Shown: one piece after another, positions 52,645-64,000 of the stretch
Numbering within the stretch: position 1 is the first letter of the stretch
How the letters are laid out: each line of letters starts with the position of its first letter
Origin: Himantopus leucocephalus
Taxonomy: Eukaryota > Chordata > Aves > Charadriiformes > Recurvirostridae
Direction: 5' to 3'
Length of the DNA stretch: 64,000 bases
Assembly (NCBI GenBank): GCA_003993805.1
Contig: RSEF01000026.1
Coordinates: 136,993 to 200,992 of the forward strand
The notes under the pieces: generated by a model
Databases searched by the model: none
The model's input: the letters and a program-made list of their open reading frames with translations, nothing else
Told to the model about the DNA's origin: nothing
Position numbers and translations under genes: made by a program

Positions 52645-55600
52645 GTGAGTGTTGTAGGTGGATGGCAAGGAGCTGGACAGCTGGAGCTGGTCAGGATCTG
52701 TTTTGAGGACTCTGTTCCTCTCGTTGTTGAACTTGGAAGCAGTGTGTCTGGTCGAGATCTAGCAATAACCGTGTTCAAAGCCTGCTCTCCAGAATCATCC
52801 CTGACCAGTGTTCTTCCACGTGAGTGTCACTGGCACACTGGTTTTCCTGCTTTGCCAAGCACTCATCCCAAACTGTCACGTAATGCAGAATCCGTGGTGG
52901 TCTCTAGCGGCAAACACCCATCTATCATCTGAATTTACGTAGATAGCTGTGAAGGTGTTTTTAAAGTACTTCAGGCATTACGAGTTGGCAGGTGGATAGA
53001 GGTCATCCTGCTATTATTTTAATCCCATTTCGTAGTATCTTAATTCGTCCTTTTATTACAGAGCATATCAAACTTGTCAGTGTTGCAAACAACTTTGAAT
53101 TTGGCTGTGTATTTTTTTTCTCCCAGCTCTCTGTCATGCAGAACTAGGTAGTGCTGAATTTTCATTTAGTGCCTGAGGAAGTGTGGTGATGTGCCACTGG
53201 TATTTTAACAGATCAGCTTCGGAGAATGGCTGATAAGGTACCACATATAATATCTAACAAATGGTTTGAAGAGGTTAAAATAGGTGCTGTATTATTCTTG
53301 GACTCCTGTCACGTTAGTTTCCCAGACTTCAGCTTAATAACATCAGACGTAAATGACTCCCAGGAAATTCTTGACACTGAAAGTAGTTTTGAAATTAAGT
53401 CTGGGTGCTGAATTGGTGATTGTGTACTTGACTGTGCTGTGGCAGGTGCTTGGTGAGAACCTCCAGCTGAGCTGCTTCTAAAATAGGGATATATTGTGTA
53501 AAGTAGGCACATACGTCTTTGCAGTGGGGAGATCCCAGATTGTACCAGTTGCATGCGCAGTTCAGAGCGTGCATTGACACAACACTGCAAAGCTTTGTTG
53601 GGAAACCTGCAGGTATCACCAGGGTCCGCAGAGTCGTGGTTGGCTCTGTGACACCTCTTTGCTTCCTTCAGGCTGAACAAAATCTGCAGCGGCCTCTCCC
53701 TCCAAAGGAAGAACCAGTTCATGCAGAGGCTCCACAACTACTGGCTGCTGAAGCGGCAGGCGAGGAATGGGGTGCCCCTGATCCGGCGCCTGCACTCGCA
53801 CCTCCAGTCCCAGAGGAACGCGGAGCAGGTACTGGTCCCCGGCTGAACCCGCATGGGAGGATGGAGAGCTTGCATTCCAGGGGGACCTGCACTTGATGCA
53901 TGGCAGGGGTGAGGGTGAAAGGATCAGAGGGTGACCTGATTGAAGTCTCTTTTGGTCTCCTCTTGGGATGCTCATGCCTGAAGAGCTGAGTTAGTGTATC
54001 AGCGGGATATCCATCGTGCCACTAGAATTAGTGTTGATGCGCCAGCAGGTAAGAGTTTTCCCCCTGAGTCAGGAGACCTGGGATTGTGCAAGGGTGTGAT
54101 GGGTCCTTGGTGGACTGATCTCTTAGATGAATCATAAAACCACGTTCCTCGTGAGTGATTAAAGATCCCCTCCTCGAGAAAATGGGTGTTAGCTCCAGAG
54201 TCCTGGCCAAATTCCAGTTTGGGTCATTCTTCCTGCTGTTTCAATTTCCAGCCCTCCCATGCACATTCATATGGAAGTTTAGACACAGTCATCAGCTCTG
54301 GACTCCTTTGCTTCCTCCTCTGAGGAGTCCCTCAATGGAGTTAAACAGCACTGTGTTTGGCACGGGTAGTAGTTGGTGAAGTAATGAAGCAGTCAGACTC
54401 TACCCTCTAACATAGCCTGTCAGTAGGGATTGTGCACGTTGTGCACGTATGTTTTTACTGTAGCTGGAGGAATTTATAGGCTTTTGGTTTGTGTGAAGAC
54501 TGCTCTGGGTGATTAATAAAGAAAATGTTTCCCACTCATCAGTCTGGAGCTTGGGGAAGTGCAGCATTTCCTTGGTGTATTAAGTTGGCAATTTACCGTA
54601 AGTAGGTTCTTAAAAACAAATGTCCTATGAATACAAACCATCAAGATCTTGTGAAGAATTGTCCCCTCTTGGCAATCATGCAAAAGTGTATGCGCTTCAG
54701 CTATATCCTCAAAACCACTGGAAAAGCTACAGATTTAGGAGAGGAAGGATAATTGCGTTGTGAAGCCACTGAACTGTGTCTTGGAAGGTGTGAGCTCATC
54801 TCCCAGCGTTGGCTGTTCCTTTGTGTTTTGGCGAATCTCTTTCTGTGGCTCTATTTCTTATTGGTTGGGAAGAAGATAATAATAGCTCTTTTCTCCCATG
54901 CGTTTGCTCGCCTTGCCTTTATACTGTAAATGCTTTGGGCTGCCTCTTCCATGCACAGCAGCCAACAGAAAGAATTTCCAGCCTCTGTAATGAACTTGGA
55001 TATAAAAGCATGGAGGGTGTAAGTGAGCACGCACTGAAGCGTGTTCCTGGGGTGTAGCTACAGTGTGATTTAGGCCTAACTTCATGGATGGCATAAAATC
55101 CAGAACGGCTGATGTTGTGTTTGTTAGACAGCTAAATGCTATAGGAAGGAGGAGACACAGCCTGAACAGGAGACAAAATAGAGAGGAGGAAGACTATGAG
55201 AGCAATTCACAGAGGATGCCTAGAAAGAGGATGAAGCCAGTTGTGTTTTTCATCTCAACCCACTGTTGTGTCTTCCAGAAGGAGCAGGATGAGAAGACCA
55301 GTGCAGTGAAGGAAGAGCTGAAGTACTGGCAAAAACTGCGGCATGACTTGGAACGGGCACGGCTGCTCATCGAGCTGATCCGTAAGAGGGAAAAACTCAA
55401 ACGGGAGCAGGTAGGTAGTTTTGGCCGTCAAGTTGCTGCACTTAGCTTTGGTCCCCTACAAGCACCCTGTGCTGCCGGAGGCAGAGGAGGAACACGGAAG
55501 TTTTTCTTGAACCTTTTCCCCTTTTCATAGTTGTCCAACTTTTGGATGTGCAGAGCAGTCGTCTCTCCCTGTGTCAGTCACAGGCTCGTGCTGCTCAGCC

Positions 55601-58600
55601 TCTGCCCTCAGAACCAGGGCTGGGCTGCAGAGTGCTGGGAAAATGTATTTGCATAACTAACAGTGGATTTGATTCCTGCCCTACAGCACCCCTTCTCCTG
55701 CTGGGCATGGACCAGGTGTTCTGCAGAACAGAAGTCGGATCTCCTTTAATGTTTATTTCAGGAGTCTGGTAACACCTATTCCAGAGAGAGGTCTAAACCA
55801 CAATTCTGCTCTTCATTCCTAAAGCTAAAAAGTCCTGTGTTTTGCCCTCTTAAGACCATTTTTGAGAAGAAGCAGTCCTTTAAGATGGAGACCATTTACT
55901 AATTTCCTCTTTGATCCGTGTGCAAGTTCTCCAAAGTTGCACCAGTTAAGGTTACTGCCCACGTTTGCCAGCTTTGCCTGTTGAGGGTCTTTCCTTGCCA
56001 TTCCCGGCTGGATGGTGCAGCCACGAGTGTGCTCTCTGGCACGAGTATCTTCCAGGACAGCTTCATGAAAGACTTGCCCCGTGCAGGGTGCGCCTGCTGC
56101 CTGGCCTCAGGCATGGCCTGGGTGCTCTCCCTGCTGCTAGGCACTCCGGCTCTCTGCAGGGAGCCAGGCAGAGGGAAAGCAGCATCCTCTGTGATCACAG
56201 CCCCTCTGCAAGCTATTTTTTTGGGGGCCGGAAACTGCCCACAGCTTTTCTGGTGTCTTTTTGATGCCAGCACTGGTTCGTTTGCTACGTTGTTCGTGAT
56301 TTATAGCAGTAGCTCAGTCCTGCTTGCTGTGTGGACATATTTTAGGTAGGAGGATCAAAAAAAAAATTACTCTTGAGCTTTGTTTCTGTTTGCTTTTGAT
56401 ATCCTGATATGTCCATATTGCAGTTGACTAAATCCATAAAAGCTTGTTGAAACCGTGGTGTGCTTTATAAAAGGATAAGGGTATCTAGTTGGAGCTCTGT
56501 CCCAGCCCAGCTTTTAGCTGAAGGATGCTCCAGAGCTGAGAGATGCTCCAGAGTCCTCGGTCTTTGTTCGGGTTCTTTCCTGTTTTGAGGGAAGAGTGTG
56601 GTCTTTATATCTGTCTTCGTCCATTCTCTTATTGATGCTTTCTCATTGCTGAGCACATCAAATACAGTTTGCTTTATGTAAACAGACTTGCTTTCCTTTG
56701 TTACTGAAGTGGTTGATTTAATGACATAATGAGGGATTATAAGATCAAAGAAATTAAAACGTTAAAGCAGAAAGAAATACTTCTATCCTGTTCCAGTCTC
56801 CTTTGAATAGAGTTTCAGTGTAAGAGATCAAACCGGTGCTACAACTTGTTTGCTTGAAATCAGACAGTATTAGAGACTTCATAAAGGATGTAAGAAACTG
56901 TGTTAGGAATTTGCAAACATCTAACCACTGTTGTTATTTGGCTTCTGCCTTGAAGTGTGAGAGCTTATATCTTAAACTTTGTTTACGCTCTGTAGTCTAA
57001 TTATGGATGTTGTTGTTCACGTAGACGCCTACATACTTTTAACTTTTTTATAATGTTGCTAATTGGCATAATAATTTCTTGAGGCAGGGAGTTCTACAGG
57101 ATAATTTACCAGGCATGAAAAGCTTCTTCCTGTTTTCATTTTCAGTTGTATTATCTTTTAATTTGATGGGGTTTTCTCTTGTTTTGGCTTTGTGAGATCG
57201 GATAAACAGAAGTTCCCCATACAAAAGGATTGGACTCTGCAGCTAGACTGCAAAGTGCTGTCTGCTAGTGTGCATCCTGCACATGGAGGGGACAGGGTGT
57301 TTGCCAGAAATTCTTCAGCAGTGAGTCTACCAGACCAGTGGTATGATGACCTGAGGTTTCCATCACTGAGTAGAGCTGGGGTGATGATTCAGGAGAAACC
57401 GGAGGGAGACACCACTCACATACCCTGTCCTCTAACTGTGCTCATCGCCGTTTTCCCGTTCCCAGGTCAAGGTTCAGCAGGCTGCTATGGAGCTACAGCT
57501 GACCCCTTTCAACGTACTTCTACGCACAACACTGGACCTGCTGCAGGAGAAGGATGCTGCCCAGATCTTCGCCGAGCCTGTTAACCTGAATGAGGCAAGT
57601 CTCTTTCCTAGAGGTGTCTTAACGGGTTGTAGATGAAGTGTTGCTGGGCAGAAGCTCCTGTGCTGTCATAACCCTGGAAGCACAAACCACCTTGTCCCGA
57701 GCTGCTGGTGGACTAAAGAATATCTCAAAGAGGACTCACAATGTGGGTATCCTTCCAGGCCAAAAAAGGGTATTGTTTTCTGGAAGCTTCAGCACGTCTC
57801 AGACAAGTAATGTTTTGCAGAGCCAGGATGTGTCTGCCTTGACTGGGTGACACAGAAATGACCTGCTGGCGCTGCCCCTTGCCGGTGGAAAGGGCATTAA
57901 GAGTGCTTATGATGGATGCGCTCTAGTTGGCTAGTAAATGGTTTTTGTAATTGTACAGGTTTTATATGTTTAGGTTCCAGATTACCTGGAATTCATTTCC
58001 AACCCAATGGATTTTTCCACCATGAGGCGGAAGCTGGAGTCCCACCTGTACCGAACATTGGATGAGTTTGAGGAAGACTTTAACCTTATAGTTACCAACT
58101 GCATGAGGTATAATGCTAAAGACACGATTTTCCACCGAGCAGCTGTCCGGCTCAGAGACCTCGGAGGAGCGATATTGCGTCATGCACGGCGGCAGGCTGA
58201 AAACATTGGCTTTGACACTGATGTGGGGATTCACCTGCCCGAGTCACCCAAAACCGAGGACTTTTACCGCTTTTCTTGGGAGGATGGTGAGTGTTTATTA
58301 ACCTTTTATTTTCAGGCAGATCATAACTGTGTTCTTTGTTCTGAGCATGTCTCTCAGCCTGCATGAGAATCATAGCCATCATTCAGCGTACAAGAGTTTT
58401 TCTATACATTTGTTTACTTAAACATATATCTTAACTCCTTCATAGCCTCAAAAAGCAGGATTTCAGGTGAGCTGAGCACTTGGAGCTAGGCGCAGCGTAG
58501 CTCCAGCTCTCCTCATGCACGTCTGCCTTAGAAGAGCCTCATGACTGTCCGTGCTGTTTGATTCATGCCACGGCTATAGTACAAACTTGATATTTTAAAG

Positions 58601-61600
58601 AATGGTGCAAAGGTGGATCTGGGAGGTTTTGCTCTGAAGAAAGTTCATACATTTCATTGCAAATTGGAAAGGTATAGAGCAACTGGGTTAGAGGAGCACT
58701 GAGGGCTGGGAGGGGTTGATGTGGGGTTAAGGTGCTGGAACCAAGCAGTCCTGCTAGCTGAGTCTTTCCGTTCACATGACCGCTTCCATTCCCATAGCTA
58801 TCTTGAGACGCAGCTCCAAAGCATTGGTCGAATAACTTGGCTAAACGTAGTGCAGAATACTGCTGCCATCCAGCACGCTGAGCTTGCAGTCTGCGGTCCA
58901 TTTCCTAAACGTTGCAGCCCTCTTGGATGCAGACAGACAGTCTATTACGAAATTTGTGTTGGTGTATGGTAGCAGAGCCCTCAGCTGTCTGCCCTGCTCC
59001 AGTGGATGCCAGTGCTTCAGCGGAGCCAGAGGAATGGCAAACATGTTATGTTTTGGCCAATTCTGTTTCTGGTCTGATTTTTGTCGTTTAATCTGGCAAT
59101 GAAATAGGTTTCTGCGGAGGACCTGGACTGTGAGCTGGCTTGTGTGGGTGCAGCCCCATGTCCATTCACTGTTGCCTCGGGGACAGTGATGGGAACTGGA
59201 GGGTAGTGCAAGTTAAATCAGCTGCTCTTTACCCAAAGGAAGTCTGAGCTCCAAGGTTAACAATTCCTAAATCCCCAGACTAAAGCAGTTGGCTTATGAA
59301 TAGCAGCAGTGGGCATGAGGCATGGCAATGGTCCCAAATGCTGCTTCAAGAAGCCTTGCTCCTTCCCTTCACTGTTACACTCTCTTTTGACGCAGTGGAT
59401 AACATCCTCCTCCCAGAGAACCGGGCTCACCTCTCCTTGGAGGCCCAGCTGAAGGAGCTGCTGGAGAAGCTGGACATGGTGAGCACCATGCGGTCCAGCG
59501 GCGCTCGGACGCGACGCATCCGGCTCCTGAGACGGGAGATCAACTCCATTCGGCAGAAGCTGGCCCAGCAGCAGAACAAGACCATGCCCAATGGGGAGCC
59601 TGTGCCGCAGGAAGAGGGGCTGGATAAATCATCGAGGGAAGGGGATGAGGAAGGGGATAAAGGTGAGAGGTTGCAATAGGATTTTAGCTCCCGCTCGCCT
59701 GGTACATGTCAACAGTCAACACCTGCTGTTTCACCTGTCTGTGGCCCTAGTGAAACATGGGAATGATTGTTGGTAGTTTTAGGAATACCTCTGTCTAAAA
59801 TGTTCAAGCAGATTCTTTATTCCTTTAGCAGATGATGCCAAGCCCCCGCACCCTCCAACCCTGGAGCCCACAGGACCTGCACCCTCCCTCTCAGAGCTGG
59901 ACTCTCTGCAGGACCCTCCGACGCTCAAACCCATCAGTGAAAGCAAGTCCTTGAATCAGCTGCAGAAGAGGGTGGTGTCGGATAGGGATCTCTTCGACAA
60001 GAAGGCGCTGCAGCGGGAGAGCCAAGCCTTCCAGCGCCTGCTCACTGACAATGGCCTGAATGGACTGGCCTTGCCGCCTGCAGACACCCCTGCCAGCCCC
60101 CCTTTCAGCGGCGTGGGCCGACGGACATCTGTCCTTTTTAAAAAAGCGAAGAACGGGGTGAAGCTGCAGAGAGGCCTGGACTGCTCCCTGGAGAATGGGG
60201 AGGACCATGGGCAGAGCGGGCAGCTTTCGCCCTCCCGCCCTGGCAGTGAACGACAAGCTCGGAAGCGGCCGCAGAGCAGGACCTGCAGCGAGAGCGATGG
60301 AGAGAAGTCACCCAGGCAGGCAGGACAGAGAGGTAATTCGTTGGGATTTCTCTTCCTTCCATACCCTTGGAAACTGTGAGATGGGGCTGAGGGAGGGGGA
60401 ATCCTGGGGCTGAGTAAAGACATCTGCATCTAAACTACTCACCTGAGACTCACTTTATGCTTGAGGGAGACATAGTCACGGTAGCCAGAGGTGTCTGATG
60501 AATGCTTCATCTCTTCCACAAGTTTCTAAAATAGTGCAGACAAGACATGTCCATCATGAGTTATACTTCTCTTCTCCGCTGAGTCTACATGGGGTTCCTG
60601 GTAACTTAGTTCAGCTCTAGACACCTCCATTTTAGACATTTAAAAGTACCAAGATAAAGCCCAGTGAGGTCACAAGTAATTCTTCCCTTTACCAGTCGGC
60701 AGGACAGCTGTAAGAGAGAGTTTGCCACTTTTTGTAGGGCAAGCCAACATGCCCAGCTGCTTGCAGAGCTGTTGAATGGCCTGGCTGGAGACTCTGGGTC
60801 TCTCGTAAGCACTGAGAAGTGTTGGCATTCCTGCCCTCCTGGAGGGGTTTGCGTTGGCTCGGCCACTCCTAGGAGTGAGGGTTTCCTGCTGCAAAAATGG
60901 TACGTTCAGTTGGAATTGTGCAGTGGACCAGAAACACAGCACCCATGTAAGATGAGATGTTAAACATTGCTTTTACATCAGCTGTACTCTCAGTTCTAGG
61001 GTTTAAGTAAAATTAGTGGGAATACCGAGCAGGTTCCTTTTCAAATTAGATCTGCAAATGAGAATAAGCAGCTGAGATGAAATTTGGAAAGACACGAGGT
61101 GAAAAGGAACATCTGAGTGACAGCAATGTGATTTCTTTTTAATTCTGTGCTAACAGCCATCATGGGACAGTTCCCATCTGTAAGGCTTGACTTAGCCCAT
61201 ACCTCAAATACTATCTTAAACTTATTTGTCTGTCAGAAGGTTGCTAGCAAATTGAGAGTGGGAGGAAAGCAATTGAATGTGGGGATTGACTTACCAGGAC
61301 AGGTTAAAGGAAACGCAAATGGCTTCTCCAAAGAAAGGCAGCTAGTTGAGGGACTCGCCATCATCATCTGCCAGTAATTAAAGCAGAGGACAGTTGCCCA
61401 CAATGGATATGGGTCAGAATGAGAGCTTGAAATTAAAGAAGGGAAAATACAGACAGGGTGCTGGAAAACTGCTGATAACTAGTCAGTGACATTTTTCCTC
61501 TGCTGCAACAGCATTGGTGTTTTTTTCCTATGAGTTGCAGCACTGCTTTCCTGATCCAGCTCCTTCCACTGTTTTAAACACAATTGATTTCTCCTAACTG

Positions 61601-63782
61601 GAGGGAGTGTCTGGTGTGCCGAATCTGTGTTACCGCAGGAGCAGGTCAGCGTGGTCGGGATTGTCAGAACAAGGTGTTGCCCAGAAATGTGCTCCTTGTG
61701 GCCATTCTATATTTACAGCTGGGGAAAAAAATAAAATAATAGTGGCCTTGGCATGAATTTGCTCTTTGTATGGCTAATGGGCTTTTGATGAGCCCTCGGG
61801 GAGCCTGGGGGCGATGGGTCCCTGGATGGCGGAAGGCTGTGGTTGTCTCCTGACCCCTCCTCTCAGGGGTCACTTGCTGTCCACCCCTGCCTGCCCCTGG
61901 TTGTGGATCTTGTCCAAGCTCAGAGGTGATCCCAGCTCTTTGTGTAGGTATCCCTCCAGTGCACGGAGCAGTAAACCTGGCAGGGAGGGGAAGATTTCCA
62001 GCACTGTTGGCATCTGGGGCAAAGAAGTGAAATATTCCACTTACGGCTACAGTGACATTTGTATTGGCCGGAGAGGAAGGTGGTGGGAGCTGCCTTCTAC
62101 CCCGGGGGAATTTGCTTCCTCAGCATCCGCTCTGGCCACTGGAAAATCTCTTTTCTGAAAATTGAAGCAACAAGTTTTTCCTAGAGCAGTTTTCTCTCAG
62201 CAAGGAACCTGTAACTGAATGAGCTATGGTTTTATGTTCTGCTCCCATGGGGAGGGACCAGCCCAGCAGCCAGGCCTGGCGTGAGGCAAGGAGAAGTCTG
62301 TGCTAGTCAGCATGAAATCTCCATGTCTTTTCCAAACAACACTTGAAGCCAGATGAGGAAGTGGTTCATTTGGCCTCTGACCTTGCTCGGTGAGCTGGGC
62401 ACTGTGTGCACCTCTCCTATACCATCCCTGGGCACTTCTCCAGCACTTGCTTCTTCAGAGACAGCTTAATTTTTCATGTGTTGGGGGTAGAAATACCTTT
62501 TATTAGTCACCTTTTGGTTGCAGCTGAGCCTGGGGAACTCTGCACAGAATTCCCCTTTCTGGTTGAAGCATCTTTGTGGCTGTGAGTCATGGGGCAATGA
62601 CCCTACCTGGGCCTTGGTAGCATCTCTTGTGTGTTGCTGATGCTCCTTTGGGCTGATTCGCATTTGTCTTCTCAGCAGGAGTGACTAACGGCTTTGCGAA
62701 GCACGCAGAAAGCGGCTCTGACTCTGAGTGCGGCTCTGGTCTGGGTGGTGGACTGGTGTTTGAAGCCTGCAGGTGAGTGTCCTGTGCAAAACTGTTCCCC
62801 AGAACACCTTCTGTGTCTGGCTTAATCTGCCAGGATTGCAGAGGATGCTCTCAAAACAGGACCAGGAGCCAGAAACTCCCTTTCAAACCAGGTCGTGGCC
62901 TCATGGCCCCACCATATTTGCCTCCGTTTCCTCATCTGTAAGTGAGGGAGACAAATCTGAAATCACAGGGGAGCGCGGGGACTTGTTAGTTGATGTTTGT
63001 ATAATACTTTGAGGATGAAAAGTGCAATGCAAGTGCTTATTACAATAATTGCAAGCAATTCACGCAGCAAAAATTACATTAGAGCTGTGTGACACCCACA
63101 AAACAAGGAATCAAAACCAAGCTGATGTCTCATGGATAACTTGTACAATTATTCTATTTAGGAACAGCTCTGTTTACTGCTTTTTCTCCACTCTTTCTTT
63201 TTGAGTACCAAATTCACTCAGAATGGGCTGGTTATTAGAAAACTGTAAATAAAAAAAAAAGAATTACAGTAAGTGAAAAAATATGATTGCTTGAGGTGGA
63301 GATAGTCCGTTTTCCGCAATGTTTGTAGTAATGAGGTAAAAGGATGTTCAGGACATGGGCTGATAGAGTCCAATCGCAGGTATACTCTCCAGCATGAAGT
63401 CGTTGCTGGGTTTCTTCCTCATAGCTTGGTTTGTAGCTTGGTTTCCATTAGGCCTCTTTCATTGCTCATGGCAAAGCTGGGGTGATGTCCAGTGTACTTG
63501 CACCAGAAGAAATGTACTGTTGACATTTTGCTCAAGTATTCAGTGTTCTTTTCATGTCGAGGGTGCACCAGTACAGTAATTTTGCAGTACTTTAAACAGA
63601 GCTGAGGAATCCATTTATTTGGCTTTTGTTTTCAAGGGTAACCTGTTTTCTCCTAATACCTACTTTTCCATGTCTTTCTAACAGTGGTTTGGTGCCTCCC
63701 AAGCGAAGCCGAGGGAAGCCAGCTCTTTCTCGGGTGCCCTTCTTGGAAGGGGTGAACGGAGACTCCGATTACAGCAGCTCAG
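51260..63782 (+). CDS. BRPF3: BRPF3, bromodomain and PHD finger protein 3 (3' partial)
   Basis: Nuclear scaffold of MYST acetyltransferase complexes (HBO1; also MOZ/MORF) with ING4/5 and MEAF6, directing histone H3 acetylation. Coding exons: 51260-52644, 53672-53828, 55279-55410, 57466-57594, 57974-58286, 59396-59662, 59829-60332, 62676-62772, 63685-63782. About 1027 residues are encoded of the roughly 1205 in human. Domains: basic N-terminus [13 protein letters not shown]-like region; PHD1 about 215-259; zinc knuckle starting C269-x2-C272; PHD2 about 325-352; bromodomain about 565-690; variable acidic/basic linker. The PWWP domain lies beyond the window. Sequence such as [20 protein letters not shown] separates it from BRPF1 and BRD1. 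Confidence 0.97.
53672..53828 (+). CDS. BRPF3: BRPF3 exon 3
   Basis: 157 bp; acceptor CCTTCAG, donor GTACTG. Encodes [20 protein letters not shown] then [20 protein letters not shown] and [12 protein letters not shown], a helical region C-terminal to the PZP module that is strongly conserved in BRPF proteins. Confidence 0.96.
55279..55410 (+). CDS. BRPF3: BRPF3 exon 4
   Basis: 132 bp (44 codons, phase 0); acceptor CTTCCAG, donor GTAGGT. Encodes [20 protein letters not shown] then [20 protein letters not shown] and KREQ, a charged predicted coiled-coil helix before the bromodomain. Confidence 0.96.
57466..57594 (+). CDS. BRPF3: BRPF3 exon 5 (GC-AG donor)
   Basis: 129 bp (43 codons); acceptor TTCCCAG. 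Encodes [20 protein letters not shown] then [20 protein letters not shown] and LNE, bromodomain helix Z and the start of the ZA loop. The donor is GAG followed by GCAAGT, a GC-type 5' splice site with otherwise perfect U1 complementarity. No in-frame GT donor gives the expected junction. Confidence 0.95.
57974..58286 (+). CDS. BRPF3: BRPF3 exon 6 (bromodomain core)
   Basis: 313 bp; acceptor ATGTTTAG, donor GTGAGT. Begins [20 protein letters not shown] and includes [20 protein letters not shown], whose Asn in YNAKD is the acetyl-lysine-binding residue. Ends FYRFSWED. Confidence 0.96.
59396..59662 (+). CDS. BRPF3: BRPF3 exon 7
   Basis: 267 bp; acceptor GACGCAG, donor GTGAGA. Encodes [20 protein letters not shown] then [20 protein letters not shown] and an acidic tail. 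It is shorter than human here because the proline-rich insert is reduced. Confidence 0.95.
59829..60332 (+). CDS. BRPF3: BRPF3 exon 8 (NAGNAG acceptor)
   Basis: 504 bp; donor GTAATT. Encodes a low-complexity linker, for example [20 protein letters not shown] and the conserved block [20 protein letters not shown]. The acceptor reads TTAGCAG; using the second AG (start 59832) removes one Ala in frame. I cannot tell which is preferred. Confidence 0.93.
62676..62772 (+). CDS. BRPF3: BRPF3 exon 9 (NAGNAG acceptor)
   Basis: 97 bp; donor GTGAGT. Encodes [20 protein letters not shown] then [11 protein letters not shown]. The acceptor reads TCAGCAG; the alternative start at 62679 drops one Ala in frame. 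Confidence 0.93.
62865..63050 (+). mobile_element. Ancient MIR/CORE-SINE-like fragment
   Basis: Contains GTTTCCTCATCTGTAAGTGA, close to the MIR core motif TTTCCTCATCTGTAAAATG. It is followed at the expected distance by an ACTTTGAGGATGAAAAGTGC-type 3' segment as in amniote MIR relatives. Strongly diverged; assignment is by motif memory only. Confidence 0.5.
63685..63782 (+). CDS. BRPF3: BRPF3 exon 10 (last exon in window)
   Basis: 98 bp; acceptor CTAACAG, donor GTGAGA. Encodes [20 protein letters not shown] then [12 protein letters not shown], the segment just before the PWWP module of human BRPF3. The gene continues past 64000. Confidence 0.95.
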
Positions 63783-63960
63783 GTGAGAACAGCTGCACAG
63801 CAGCCCTGCTTTGGGGAACACCCTGCTCCGGTCCCACCAAACCACAGGGCTCACATCCATCTGAACCAGGGGGAGCAGGTCTCGGTGCACGTCAGGAACC
63901 AGTCCTGCACAAACTATCTAGGTTGTACGACCAGGTTGCTGACCTGCCTGTCCATCCTTC

Positions 63961-64000
63961 ATAGAATCACAGAATGGTTTGGGTTTGAAGGGACCTTGAA
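63961..64000 (-). mobile_element. CR1 LINE 3' end, antisense, cut by window edge
   Basis: Begins ATAGAATCACAGAATGGTTT and continues GGGTTTGAAGGGACCTT, the reverse complement of the avian CR1 3' terminus. The element extends beyond 64000 within a BRPF3 intron. Confidence 0.85.

Larger units (their letters stand above)
52645..63684 (+). other. BRPF3: BRPF3 introns 2-9
   Basis: Introns 52645-53671, 53829-55278, 55411-57465, 57595-57973 (GC-AG), 58287-59395, 59663-59828, 60333-62675 and 62773-63684. One MIR-like fragment lies at about 62865-63050. Otherwise no repeat, RNA gene or extra coding exon was recognised. Confidence 0.8.

Noticed and set aside
58680..59040. Possible old repeat in the BRPF3 intron after exon 6
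   Set aside because: Some phrases felt repeat-like, but I could not match them to a CR1, MIR or other consensus with confidence.

Overview
This is a vertebrate window and almost certainly avian. It carries interrupted genes with GT-AG introns, CR1 LINE 3' ends of the bird type (12351-12452, 18737-18934 and 63961-64000), short introns, and three collinear plus-strand genes in the conserved order MAPK14 - MAPK13 - BRPF3 (human 6p21.31 order; in chicken I would expect this block on a microchromosome, which is recall rather than something seen here). No prokaryotic, viral or CRISPR-like system is present, and I recognise no tRNA, rRNA or snRNA gene.

Region 1 (1 to about 21650): MAPK14 (p38 alpha) from within intron 1 to its 3' end. 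Exon 1 lies upstream of the window. Exons 2-12 are present, including both members of the mutually exclusive exon 9 pair (9a at 15160-15239, 9b at 17389-17468). The stop codon is at 19299-19301, followed by a long 3' UTR with a likely poly(A) signal at 21630. Intron 8 is a minor-spliceosome (U12-type) intron.

Region 2 (about 21.7-24.1 kb): a short, increasingly GC-rich spacer that must hold the MAPK13 promoter. Region 3 (24090-35842): all twelve coding exons of MAPK13 (p38 delta), giving a 365-residue protein. Internal exon sizes match MAPK14 at nearly every position, and the U12-type intron 8 is kept, so the two genes are an old tandem duplication. A MAPK13 3' UTR of uncertain length follows.

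Region 4 (about 37-45 kb): AT-rich intergenic DNA without a recognised gene. The stretch 38.96-41.72 kb has an unusual density of open frames on the minus strand that I could not assign. Region 5 (about 45.1-46.7 kb): a CpG island with a 349-N assembly gap, a likely non-coding BRPF3 exon 1 ending at 46114, and a CCAAT/YY1 motif cluster. Region 6 (51242-63782): BRPF3 coding exons 2-10 (about 1027 residues: PHD - zinc knuckle - PHD, bromodomain, acidic/basic linker). The C-terminal PWWP exons lie beyond the right edge.

Biologically, MAPK14 and MAPK13 are paralogous stress-activated kinases sharing the T180-G-Y182 activation motif. BRPF3 is an unrelated chromatin scaffold for HBO1/MOZ-type acetyltransferases that is simply a syntenic neighbour. 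The most interesting sequence-level features are in splicing: a U12/U2 class arrangement that would make MAPK14 exons 9a and 9b mutually exclusive, three NAGNAG acceptors each giving an alanine indel, and a GC-AG intron in BRPF3. Several oddities look like assembly artefacts, mainly single-N joins with duplicated flanks.
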